Source: an uncultured Endozoicomonas sp. (GTDB lineage: Bacteria; Pseudomonadota; Gammaproteobacteria; Pseudomonadales; Endozoicomonadaceae). Taken from it: a stretch of 46,111 nt of DNA. The position numbers and the translations under genes were made by a program. Where the stretch lies: contig OODV01000008.1 of assembly GCA_900299555.1 (NCBI GenBank), forward strand, positions 1-46,111, given 5' to 3'. The notes beneath the pieces were generated by a model, which saw nothing but the letters and a program-made list of their open reading frames with translations, searched no databases and had not been told where the DNA came from. Positions 26,610 through 34,711 of this stretch are shown in pieces. Every line of letters begins with the position of its first letter. Position 1 is the stretch's first letter.

Positions 26610-27434
26610 ATGCTGAGCTATCAACACCACTACCACGCGGGCAATCATGCCGATGTACTCAAGCACTGGCTGTTGCTGGCCTGCGTGCGTCATATGCAGA
26701 AGAAAGATAAGCCTTTTGATTACATTGACACCCATGCCGGTGCTGGTCTCTACCGATTGGACTCAGCCATGGCCCGCAAGACGGCGGAGAGTGATGAGGG
26801 TGTCCTTAAGCTGGACTGGAAAAAACTGAAAGGTCTTAAGGACTACCACGGCCAGATTGCCGACGATATCCGTTCGAAACGTTACCCAGGCTCTCCATTG
26901 CTGGTAAAGCGGCTGTTAAGACCCGGTGACAAAGCCTGGCTCTATGAAATGCATCCGCAAACCGTTAATGAATTACGCGAGCATTGTGAACATCGACGCC
27001 TGTGTCATGTTCGTCAGGAAGACGGTTTTAAGGGGCTCCCTGCCATTCTGCCCACCGCCAGCCGCCGTGCCCTGGTATTGATTGATCCCTCTTATGAGAT
27101 TAAATCAGACTATCAAACCGTGGTTAAGATTATGGAAGCCGCTTATCTGAAAATGCCTCAGGCAATGCTGCTGCTGTGGTATCCCGTGGTGGATATGCAT
27201 CAGATCCGGCAGATGGAAAAGGGGTTTTCCAAAAGCAAGATGCGCAATTTGCATCTGTTTGAGATGGGTATTGCTGACAACAATGAACCTGGAATGACTG
27301 CGTCAGGCATGGTGGTAGTGAACCCACCCTGGACTCTGGCTGATGACTTTACCCGAACGATACCAGATGTTTCGGCCCATTTGGCAAAAGACCATAAACC
27401 CCGCTGGCGTCACCAACTATTGGTAGCAGAGTAA
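26610..27434 (+). CDS. rlmJ: 23S rRNA (adenine2030-N6)-methyltransferase RlmJ
   Basis: The 274-residue product begins MLSYQHHYHAGNHADVLKHW, the hallmark N-terminus of RlmJ. DYIDTHAGAGLYRLDS forms the SAM site, and LIDPSYEIKSDY is the catalytic loop (DPPY in E. coli, here DPSY). It methylates A2030 of 23S rRNA. It is a housekeeping gene, transcribed convergently with the cryptochrome gene. Confidence 0.94.
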   Translation: MLSYQHHYHAGNHADVLKHWLLLACVRHMQKKDKPFDYIDTHAGAGLYRLDSAMARKTAESDEGVLKLDWKKLKGLKDYHGQIADDIRSKRYPGSPLLVKRLLRPGDKAWLYEMHPQTVNELREHCEHRRLCHVRQEDGFKGLPAILPTASRRALVLIDPSYEIKSDYQTVVKIMEAAYLKMPQAMLLLWYPVVDMHQIRQMEKGFSKSKMRNLHLFEMGIADNNEPGMTASGMVVVNPPWTLADDFTRTIPDVSAHLAKDHKPRWRHQLLVAE

Positions 27435-27444
27435 TACCAGTAAT

Positions 27445-28755
27445 CTAAGGCATGATAGGCCAGTCGGCGGCATCGACAGTGTCGAGAGGGTAAGTTTTAT
27501 TACCCTCCCAACGTTTTACATAACTGCCATCAGGGTCAAACTGCCGGGTCTGCTTATCCAGATCAAAATGGCGGTACCCTCTTGGGTCAGCACCAACGCC
27601 CGCTAGATACTGCCAGTTGCCCCAGTTACTGCCCACATCATAATCCACCAGCTGCTGCTCAAACCAGGCTGCACCGTAGCGCCAGTCCATTCCCAGTTCA
27701 TGGATAAAACAGCTGGCCACTATCTGCCGCCCACGGTTTGACAGGTAGCCGGTAGCCTGCAGCTCCTTCATACAGGCATTCACGATTGGCCAGGGGGTAT
27801 TACCGGCGCACCACTTCTGAAACCGTTCCGGATAAAAGCAAGACAATTTGCATTTATCCTTGATGCCTCTGGATGAAAACAACCGTACGCCATGCTTCAG
27901 GGCATACCATTGAAAATATTCACGCCACAACAATTCAAATTGAATCCAGTAGGTGGACTCATTAGCCATGATCATGGATTCAAAATGCCTCAGTGCCTGG
28001 GCAACCTGTCTAGACGAGAGGCAGCCATGAGCCAGCCAGGGGGAAAATTTCGTAGTGGTTTCCCAACCCTGCAGGGCATTGCGCGTCTCTTTATAGGTGG
28101 TTGGCTGCATCGTTGAGAAGTATTGCTTTAGATGCCCTGCTCCAGCTGCTTCACCCCCTTTAAAGGGACTGCCAGTTTTGCCGGTTGCTGGTAACCAGTC
28201 AGAACGGTAATTCAACCCAGGCATTGGCCTTGGAATAATATCCGGTGCAGTGACTGCTTCTGAGATGTGCAGATTTTCTATCTGCTTTCGAAACTGGGTA
28301 AATGTTGCCGGTAGATCTTTAAGCTCAAATGGGAGTTCCTCCTGCTGAAACAAGGAATACGTTGCCACCTCTTTAAACGTCACTGTCGGAAAAAGCTGCT
28401 TCAGAGTTTGCCAATACATAGCCTCCTGATAACCCATATTCTGACTGCGATAGACAGTATCAATCTTATGAGCTTTCAAGAGCCGCCCAACAGCCTGTAG
28501 CGGGTTGTGCAAACGAATCAGCAGTTTCTGTCGTCGCTGTTCAAGCTGTGATTCAAGGCTTTGAATACTCTCCCTAAGGAAACGCCAGCGATGATCCCCC
28601 ATCACCTTTGACTGGTAACGGCCGGGCTTGAACCATGCAGGGTCAACGCAATAGACACACACCAGGTTTCTGCACCTACCAGCAGCTTCCACAAAGGCCC
28701 GGTTATCACTAAGCCTCAGATCATTGGTAAACAGAAACAGCGTTGTTCCCTGCAA
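27445..28755 (-). CDS. Cryptochrome DASH
   Basis: A photolyase/cryptochrome of 436 residues. The N-terminal antenna domain starts TLFLFTNDLRLSDNRAF. The FAD domain shows GCLSSRQVAQAL, ELLWREYFQW, and TGYLSNRGRQIVASCFIHEL with DWRYGAAWFEQQLVDYDVGSN, the signature of the Cry-DASH group, ending GGxxP-like with NWQYLAGVGADPRG. Cry-DASH proteins repair cyclobutane dimers in single-stranded or looped DNA and may sense blue light. Unlike the FeS photolyase 4 kb away it is intact. Confidence 0.9.
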   Translation of the reverse strand: MQGTTLFLFTNDLRLSDNRAFVEAAGRCRNLVCVYCVDPAWFKPGRYQSKVMGDHRWRFLRESIQSLESQLEQRRQKLLIRLHNPLQAVGRLLKAHKIDTVYRSQNMGYQEAMYWQTLKQLFPTVTFKEVATYSLFQQEELPFELKDLPATFTQFRKQIENLHISEAVTAPDIIPRPMPGLNYRSDWLPATGKTGSPFKGGEAAGAGHLKQYFSTMQPTTYKETRNALQGWETTTKFSPWLAHGCLSSRQVAQALRHFESMIMANESTYWIQFELLWREYFQWYALKHGVRLFSSRGIKDKCKLSCFYPERFQKWCAGNTPWPIVNACMKELQATGYLSNRGRQIVASCFIHELGMDWRYGAAWFEQQLVDYDVGSNWGNWQYLAGVGADPRGYRHFDLDKQTRQFDPDGSYVKRWEGNKTYPLDTVDAADWPIMP

Positions 28756-28974
28756 GAGCGATATCCTCCAAAGCAGCCAGCCCCACTACCTACTTATACG
28801 TTAGTTTTTCCAAACCAAGACAAACAACATCCAACAACCGATAACTCTATGTAATTTATAAAAAATATTGTTTCATTATTAAATATATCAAATCTGTTTT
28901 GGTTTTATGCCCTCTCAGGTAAAGTAGCCTTCACCGCAAAATGATTCTTGTATTCCTTCCAGCCATAGACCGAA

Positions 28975-30420
28975 ATGTTCAGACACTTTACCGGTAATCA
29001 GTCTGTAATGATGATTGGCCTCGACTTTGGTTCTACTACCAGTCGCGCCATGATTGCCTCTGCACACCTTGAACGTAATCCGATGACTGAACGGATGGAG
29101 CTGGGAGAGCCTGAGCTGATTTATCGCTCTGACGCCATACTGACGCCCTTCGAAAATGGTGAACTCTGCACGGAAACCATTAATACCTGTCTCGAGCAAT
29201 GGCTGGAAGAAAGCGGGATTGATTGTGATCAGCTCTTTTCAGGTGGCGTCATTATCACTGGCCTGGCGGCAGAAAAGCAAAATGCCCAGGCCATCGCCCG
29301 CTCTGTTCGGGAAAAAGTGAATCAGGCCATTGTTGCTACTGCAGACGACCCATGTATGGAATCCTGGCTCGCCTTTATGGGCAACAGTCTTGAGCTTTCA
29401 CGGGCAACGCCGGAAACCCCCTTCATTAATCTGGATATTGGCGGGGGAACCACCAATCCGGCACTGGGTATAGACGGCAACGTCACAGAGTCTGGATGCT
29501 ACTACATTGGTGCCCGCCACTTTCAGTTTGAGCCTGGTACTTACCGGTTGCTGGAAGTATCCAACCATGGTCAACAACTTCTGGTACAACTGGATCTGCA
29601 GTTAACCATCGGTGAAGAATGCAGCCAGAACAGTATCGACAAAATCGTCAGTTTCTATGTTCAGGGACTCGAGGCCATGGTAGATGGCAATCGTGACTGG
29701 TTCGATCATAGCAATGGACAGCAACTCTGCCAGGTGGCTTTTCAGCCGGAGATAAACTCTCTGAAAAATGCAGTGATCACCTTTTCCGGTGGTGTTGGCG
29801 AACTCCTTTACCAATACGTATCGACGGGTAAACTGCCAAGAAAAACAGCCTTTGGTGATCTTGGCATTGAGCTCTGCAAAGCAATTGCAGACTCCAAAAC
29901 TCTCTGTCGTAGTCTTAGCCAATATATTCCCGAGTATAAGGGGCGCGCGACCGTTTATGGTCTTGCATTGCACAGTGCCGAACTGTCCGGTAACACTCTG
30001 TTTATGCCAAAGCCTGAACAGCTGCCGGTTAATGACCTTCCCATTGTTGCCCGCCTGGCACTTAATGCTGATGAGAACCGAATCAAGCGGGCCATCGAAC
30101 TGGCCAGAAAGACCCATAATGGCGGTTGCATACGTATAACGCTTAGGGATGACAATTATCCGGGCTTTAAAGAGTTAAAAAGCTTTGGTGAGAAGCTGGC
30201 CGAGACAATTGAACTGTCTGGTTTTCCTTCAGAGTTACCTCTACTTCTGCTGGTGCCCAAAGACTTCGGCAAAGTGATTGGCAGCTACGCCAGCCGCTGG
30301 GGAAAGCTGTCAGTCAACCTGATGGCAGTGGATGAAGTTCCCGATCGTAAAGCAGGGTTCGTCAGCCTGGGCAAAGTGAAGAATTTTGTCATTCCCGTTT
30401 ACTTCTATGGGATGCATTAA
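28975..30420 (+). CDS. Second EutA-like ethanolamine ammonia-lyase reactivase
   Basis: A 481-residue actin-fold ATPase. It shows GLDFGSTTSRAM (phosphate 1), [36 protein letters not shown] (phosphate 2) and AVITFSGGVGELLY, the order of EutA. EutA exchanges damaged cobalamin out of ethanolamine ammonia-lyase at the cost of ATP. It is clearly related to, but divergent from, the EutA at 37591, and it stands apart from the lyase gene. It may be specialised, or a decaying duplicate. The start could also be ATG 29008. The lipocalin gene follows 17 bases later. Confidence 0.83.
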   Translation: MFRHFTGNQSVMMIGLDFGSTTSRAMIASAHLERNPMTERMELGEPELIYRSDAILTPFENGELCTETINTCLEQWLEESGIDCDQLFSGGVIITGLAAEKQNAQAIARSVREKVNQAIVATADDPCMESWLAFMGNSLELSRATPETPFINLDIGGGTTNPALGIDGNVTESGCYYIGARHFQFEPGTYRLLEVSNHGQQLLVQLDLQLTIGEECSQNSIDKIVSFYVQGLEAMVDGNRDWFDHSNGQQLCQVAFQPEINSLKNAVITFSGGVGELLYQYVSTGKLPRKTAFGDLGIELCKAIADSKTLCRSLSQYIPEYKGRATVYGLALHSAELSGNTLFMPKPEQLPVNDLPIVARLALNADENRIKRAIELARKTHNGGCIRITLRDDNYPGFKELKSFGEKLAETIELSGFPSELPLLLLVPKDFGKVIGSYASRWGKLSVNLMAVDEVPDRKAGFVSLGKVKNFVIPVYFYGMH

Positions 30421-30437
30421 AATAAGGATAAAGCGCT

Positions 30438-30965
30438 TTGAAAGCTTTTAAAATTCTGTCACTGATAGCACTTCTCTCTGGTTGTACTGGAATACCTGAA
30501 GGCGTTACACCAGTAAAACCATTCGAAGTAAATCGCTATGTTGGAAAATGGTATGAGATAGCCCGACTGGACCATCGATTTGAACGGGGTCTCTCCCATG
30601 TCACTGCAGAATACTCAAGTAACCCTGATGGCAGTATCCGTGTAATCAACTCAGGATATTCTGTTGAGACCGATGAACGTAAGCAGGCTGAAGGCAAGGC
30701 AAAATTCGTACGAGGAAATGACGAAGGTTATCTTAAGGTCTCTTTTTTTGGTCCCTTCTACGGCTCATACATCATTTTTGAGCTGGACCAGAAAGGCTAC
30801 GAGTACGCCTTTATCTCGGGGAATGACAGAGACTATCTCTGGCTTCTGGCCAGAACTCCCATCGTGAGTGACAAGGTTAAATCGGACTTTATAAATAAAG
30901 CCAAAGCACTTGGTTTTGATACCAAACAGTTGATCTTTGTTGATCAGAGCAGTCCTCTTCAATAA
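30438..30965 (+). CDS. blc: Outer-membrane lipocalin Blc
   Basis: The 175-residue lipoprotein precursor starts with TTG (AAGGA upstream). It has a lipobox LLSGC at about residues 12-16 and the lipocalin signature YVGKWYEIARLDHRFERG, followed by the strands of an eight-stranded barrel, ending LLARTPIVSDKV and a C-terminal helix. Blc-type lipocalins sit in the outer membrane and bind lysophospholipids or fatty acids. Close spacing to the eutA-like gene suggests a joint transcript, which is notable since ethanolamine comes from phospholipid. Confidence 0.88.
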   Translation: MKAFKILSLIALLSGCTGIPEGVTPVKPFEVNRYVGKWYEIARLDHRFERGLSHVTAEYSSNPDGSIRVINSGYSVETDERKQAEGKAKFVRGNDEGYLKVSFFGPFYGSYIIFELDQKGYEYAFISGNDRDYLWLLARTPIVSDKVKSDFINKAKALGFDTKQLIFVDQSSPLQ

Positions 30966-31080
30966 CATCTCTCTAGCATTCAGTAGGTAAACTTTGTATA
31001 TCTACGGGGTGAACCAAAACATTATCCATTCAGAATATCTTTAAATTCTCTTTAATACCCAAGATCGCTGCTTGCAATCC

Positions 31081-31875
31081 TCACTTTCTTGTCACGAGAG
31101 CTAGCGGAGCATCCTCCTTATGACTCAAGCTCCTCAAGAGACTATTCATACTTCTTTTAATGTGTCCTCCATGCCATGGGTCATTGATAATAACTTGATC
31201 GCCATGATAACCAACGATCAATACTAAATGTTCATAAAAACCAAAAGCAAAAATTATCGTCGCCAAAATGGGACCTCCTCTGAGGGCATTCTTTATTGCC
31301 AGCTTGTCATGCTTGATTGATTTTAATTCAAGCCTCGCCTCATTGAGTTTTTCATGGAACTCAATTTTACCAAGCCCTTCCAAAAGAGGTCGTTCTGTTT
31401 CCGGCATACGCCGCAACCCATCTGACCGAAAAGTTACAGGAGCTCGGAGACTGTCACATCTAAAATGACATCCCAACATATCCAAACAAGCATCGACGCA
31501 GCCATTTGGTGATATTTGTTGGCTGTGCGGCACAGGAAGAAGATGTAAGTCACACTCCTGCCTCATTGAGTTATTTATCGGCCTCAAATATGGCTTACGA
31601 TCATCGCCTACCTGAATATCAAAACTCTCAACCCTTTGGTTTTTGCAAAGACATTCTTTATGCCCGATTGCAAGATATCTCCCTAAAACAGGTATTTTTT
31701 GCATAACCTTGATCCAGAGCCTTACCAAAGCTGATTGTGCTTTGTGATTAATGGAGTGTTTCAAACCATCCAAATTATCACCCGCATGATAATTTATCAG
31801 GAAACCAAATCGCTCTGGAATTTTCATTTTAAACCTGTAATGGATTATGTTTCGATCATTCATAGACCTGTACAT
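31081..31875 (-). CDS. Papain-like cysteine protease (C39/C70-like), candidate effector
   Basis: In this 264-residue protein residues 118-134 contain Gln120 and Cys126 six positions apart (QQISPNGCVDAC), the spacing of the oxyanion Gln and catalytic Cys in papain-like enzymes. The C-terminal half has GGPILATIIFAFGFYEHLVL with His216, then VIINDPWHGG with Asn/Asp 231-232. This order matches C39-like and AvrRpt2-type (C70) peptidases. There is no signal peptide. The basic N-terminus and A/T-rich gene fit a transferred effector. The family was not confirmed by search. Confidence 0.62.
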   Translation of the reverse strand: MYRSMNDRNIIHYRFKMKIPERFGFLINYHAGDNLDGLKHSINHKAQSALVRLWIKVMQKIPVLGRYLAIGHKECLCKNQRVESFDIQVGDDRKPYLRPINNSMRQECDLHLLPVPHSQQISPNGCVDACLDMLGCHFRCDSLRAPVTFRSDGLRRMPETERPLLEGLGKIEFHEKLNEARLELKSIKHDKLAIKNALRGGPILATIIFAFGFYEHLVLIVGYHGDQVIINDPWHGGHIKRSMNSLLRSLSHKEDAPLALVTRK

Positions 31876-32165
31876 AGCTTTTTCAAGTGAATTTTACCCC
31901 CCTGAGATCGATTACTCAGATACTAGCCACCAAATCTGGAGCCAATTTAATTGGCCTTGGGAAACTGGATAGATACTCGTTGGTAAGATCCAGAGAATTA
32001 TTCCTTTAAAATCCATGTATATCTACGGAATGCAATTCGCCTCTTTTTGTAGTCATATAGCCCTGTCTGTAAGCCTCTAACACAGACGATCACTGAGGTG
32101 AGTCAATACCCCAGCAAGCAACATTCTATACCATGCCGGATTTTGTGTTCGGCGGAGTGAGAGCC
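31876..32165. other. Upstream region of eutBC
   Basis: The 290 bases between the divergent protease gene and eutBC must carry the eutBC promoter. The frame can start at ATG 32133, but only ATG 32166 has a ribosome binding site (GGAG). I could not pick a convincing promoter or a cobalamin-riboswitch core. Confidence 0.35.
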
Positions 32166-34586
32166 ATGCCCAAACCACTGATGACCCCACTGGACCAGAT
32201 ACCGGTTCCTGCACCAAAAGCGGATGAAATTTACCGCACCCGGGTCATTGGGCAGAGCTTCAGTTTTATCGGACTCAAAGCCCTGCTGGGGGCTGCAGGC
32301 TTCCATAGCAGTGGTGATCAGGTTGCCGGTCTGGCCGCAGACGATGAAGTCAGCCGGGAGGCAGCCAGGGCAATACTGTCCGACCTGACGCTGCAACACA
32401 TCTACGATCACCCCCTGACCAACGACCGTGGTGAGATTGATGACATCATGCGGGTCAACTATGACATTGACCTGACCATTTTCGATGACATGGCCATGAT
32501 GACCATCGGTGAATTGAAGGACTGGATTCAAAAAGCCTCCGGAGCCCAGATCAAGTGGGCAGGTAAAGGGCTGACTGGCGTGATGGTATCTGCAGTCACC
32601 AAGCTGATGAGTGTGCACGACATGGTGTACAACACCCGCAAGATTGAATGCCCGACACAGGCTCGCACTCACCTTGGCCTTACCGGCTCTCTCTCTACAC
32701 GGATTCAACCCAATCATCCTACCGATGACCTGAATGCCATCACTGCTCTCACCTGGATGGGACTGTCCATGGGTAACGGTGATTTGTTGATTGGCCTGAA
32801 TCCTGCGGATGACACGGTTGATAATATCGGTGCCTGCCTGATACATCTGGATAAAATACGACGACAGACCGGTGCTCCTACCCAGGTCTGTGTGCTTTCC
32901 CATATCCGTACCCAGCTGGCCTGTCTGGAAGAAGGTGCGCCTCTGGAAATACTTTTCCAGTCCCTTGCCGGAACCGATGCCACTCTGCGTGAAGCCTTTG
33001 ATGTCAGTGTTCCTTATCTCGATAAGGCCTGGCAGACCATGAAAGAGAAAGGCGTACTGAATAAGCACCAGTTCATGTACTTTGAAACCGGCCAGGGCAG
33101 TGAAGTCAGTTATGGCAAACACTGCGGCATCGACATGTCTACCACAGAGGCCCTGACTTACGGCCTGTGTCGCCGATATGATCCCTGCATGGTCAACAGT
33201 GTTACTGGTTTTATCGGGCCGGAGACCCACAAAGACAGCCTGCAGATTATCTGTGCCAATCTACAGGACCTGTTCATGGGTAAAATGATGGGCCTCCCCA
33301 TGGGAGTTTCTCCCTGTTTTACCCTGCATGCTGATGCCTCCAGCGAGGGGCAGGAGATTGCAGTAGAACTCCTCACCGTGGCGGGTGCCAACTACTTTAT
33401 GGACATCTACATGGGCGTGGATCGTATGCTGGCCTATGCCGATACCAGTGGCCACGATGATCAGACCATTCGTGAGATCCACAACCTTAAACCATCCCCT
33501 GAGTTCTATCACTGGGCCCTGGAAAAAGGTATTTTCAAAGAGTCCCGGGACGGGCAGATTACCCGCGGTCCCAACTGGGGAAACCCTGCAATTTTTGCTG
33601 ACTCCAAACAGGCATGGAATGACCTGATCAGCCGGGTACCCATGTGCTATGGCACCAGCAATGCTGGCCCGAGAATGGCCAACCATGTTAATCGTAAACT
33701 GAAGCAAAACATTGCTGTTGCCAGGGTTGCAGCAAAAAGCAAGCTTCGTTTTGACGAGCTGGAAGAGATTGATTTTCGCCTGATTCGCTCTCAGGCCAAT
33801 AATATTGAACGACACCATGCAGACCCTGATGCTGGTGCTCATCTTTGTGAAAAAACCCGCAGCCACCTGCAGCCTGAAAATCGAGATATTCAGATCTTGA
33901 TTACTGACGGCCTGAGCGCTGAAGCAGTACACCAGAACATCAATGAACTGCTTCCGGTTCTGGAAGATGGCTTACAAAGCCATGGTTACTCACTGGGCCA
34001 AACCATGGTTGCACCACATGGTCGTGTAAAGCTGGCGGAGGATATTGCCAGAATAGTGAATGCCAAGCTTGTTATTGTCCTTCTGGGAGAGCGCCCTGGG
34101 GCAGATGGAAAATCATCCCGGAGTCTTTCCGGTTATTTGATCTATCGCCTGGAGGATGAGCAAACACAGAAACTGGCTGCTGAATTCAGCAACATCGTTG
34201 AAATCGAGTTTGAAAATACCGTAGTACCCAATATTTATTACGGCGGTATTCCCCCTATGGAAGCAGGCTCCCTGCTGGCAGAACGCGCCATGCAGATTCT
34301 GGATAACAAGGCTGCCGGTAACCGTCTGAATGCCATTCTTGGTAGCCGTATGGGGCTCTCAGACATTATTCGCGAGAGTAAAGTTGAGCCACAGAAAACG
34401 GCCAGTACTATCCGGGTTCATGACTTCCTGGGACAAAAGTCTATCTCCGAAGCGGATGTCATGATGTTGATTCACTGGGGAGTTAAGGAGATTCTGCTCA
34501 GCCAGAGAACCATTATTTCTCCATTGGCAGGCGATCTACTGAAACAGGAAGGCATTAAACTTCGTTATAACGATGCTCTGGTCTAG
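32166..34586 (+). CDS. eutBC: Fused ethanolamine ammonia-lyase EutB-EutC with extra C-terminal module
   Basis: An 806-residue fusion. Residues 1 to about 525 are EutB, with the active-site motifs STRIQPN (Arg and Gln), IGLNP (Asn), YFETGQGS (Glu) and FTLHADA (Asp). Residues about 540-720 are EutC, with ILITDGLSAEAVHQN, GRVKLAEDIA, VLLGERPG and YYGGIPPMEA. E. coli makes these as separate chains of 453 and 295 residues. The last ~80 residues (SISEADVMMLIHWGVKE, ILLSQRTIISPLAGDLLKQ) are not part of EutC and resemble the EutQ/EutT N-terminal module. The enzyme uses adenosylcobalamin to split ethanolamine into acetaldehyde and ammonia. The N-terminal encapsulation signal of EutC is necessarily internal here. 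The start at 32166 follows GGAG. Confidence 0.93.
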   Translation: MPKPLMTPLDQIPVPAPKADEIYRTRVIGQSFSFIGLKALLGAAGFHSSGDQVAGLAADDEVSREAARAILSDLTLQHIYDHPLTNDRGEIDDIMRVNYDIDLTIFDDMAMMTIGELKDWIQKASGAQIKWAGKGLTGVMVSAVTKLMSVHDMVYNTRKIECPTQARTHLGLTGSLSTRIQPNHPTDDLNAITALTWMGLSMGNGDLLIGLNPADDTVDNIGACLIHLDKIRRQTGAPTQVCVLSHIRTQLACLEEGAPLEILFQSLAGTDATLREAFDVSVPYLDKAWQTMKEKGVLNKHQFMYFETGQGSEVSYGKHCGIDMSTTEALTYGLCRRYDPCMVNSVTGFIGPETHKDSLQIICANLQDLFMGKMMGLPMGVSPCFTLHADASSEGQEIAVELLTVAGANYFMDIYMGVDRMLAYADTSGHDDQTIREIHNLKPSPEFYHWALEKGIFKESRDGQITRGPNWGNPAIFADSKQAWNDLISRVPMCYGTSNAGPRMANHVNRKLKQNIAVARVAAKSKLRFDELEEIDFRLIRSQANNIERHHADPDAGAHLCEKTRSHLQPENRDIQILITDGLSAEAVHQNINELLPVLEDGLQSHGYSLGQTMVAPHGRVKLAEDIARIVNAKLVIVLLGERPGADGKSSRSLSGYLIYRLEDEQTQKLAAEFSNIVEIEFENTVVPNIYYGGIPPMEAGSLLAERAMQILDNKAAGNRLNAILGSRMGLSDIIRESKVEPQKTASTIRVHDFLGQKSISEADVMMLIHWGVKEILLSQRTIISPLAGDLLKQEGIKLRYNDALV

Positions 34587-34625
34587 AGCATCCATATCCG
34601 CTGCGTCAAGATTTGTAAAATAGGG

Positions 34626-34646
34626 GCATCATCACACACATGATGC
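34626..34646 (+). terminator. Hairpin after eutBC
   Basis: GCATCAT / ATGATGC with a 7-base loop, 40 bases after the eutBC stop. No long T-run. A second short stem (GATGCTCT / AGAGCATC) overlaps the stop codon itself. Confidence 0.35.
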
Positions 34647-34711
34647 TTCTCAGATAGCTATAATTTTCTGGGGCAATAGTATCTTGACTCAACACTGGTG
34701 ACATTCTTTTA

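Noticed and set aside
26610-27434. RlmJ loop DPSY instead of DPPY as a loss of function
   Set aside because: Ser at this position appears tolerated in homologues as I remember them, and all other motifs are intact.
32103-33230. Long minus-strand frame of 375 codons across eutBC
   Set aside because: It lies wholly antisense to the conserved EutB coding region, has no recognisable domain, and reflects codon bias of the real gene.
33261-33932. Second antisense frame (223 codons) in eutBC
   Set aside because: Same reason: shadow of a strongly conserved gene.
32166-34586. Reading the fused lyase as a diol dehydratase (PduCDE)
   Set aside because: The motifs STRIQPN, YFETGQGS and LLGERPG are those of ethanolamine ammonia-lyase, and EutH and EutA are neighbours.
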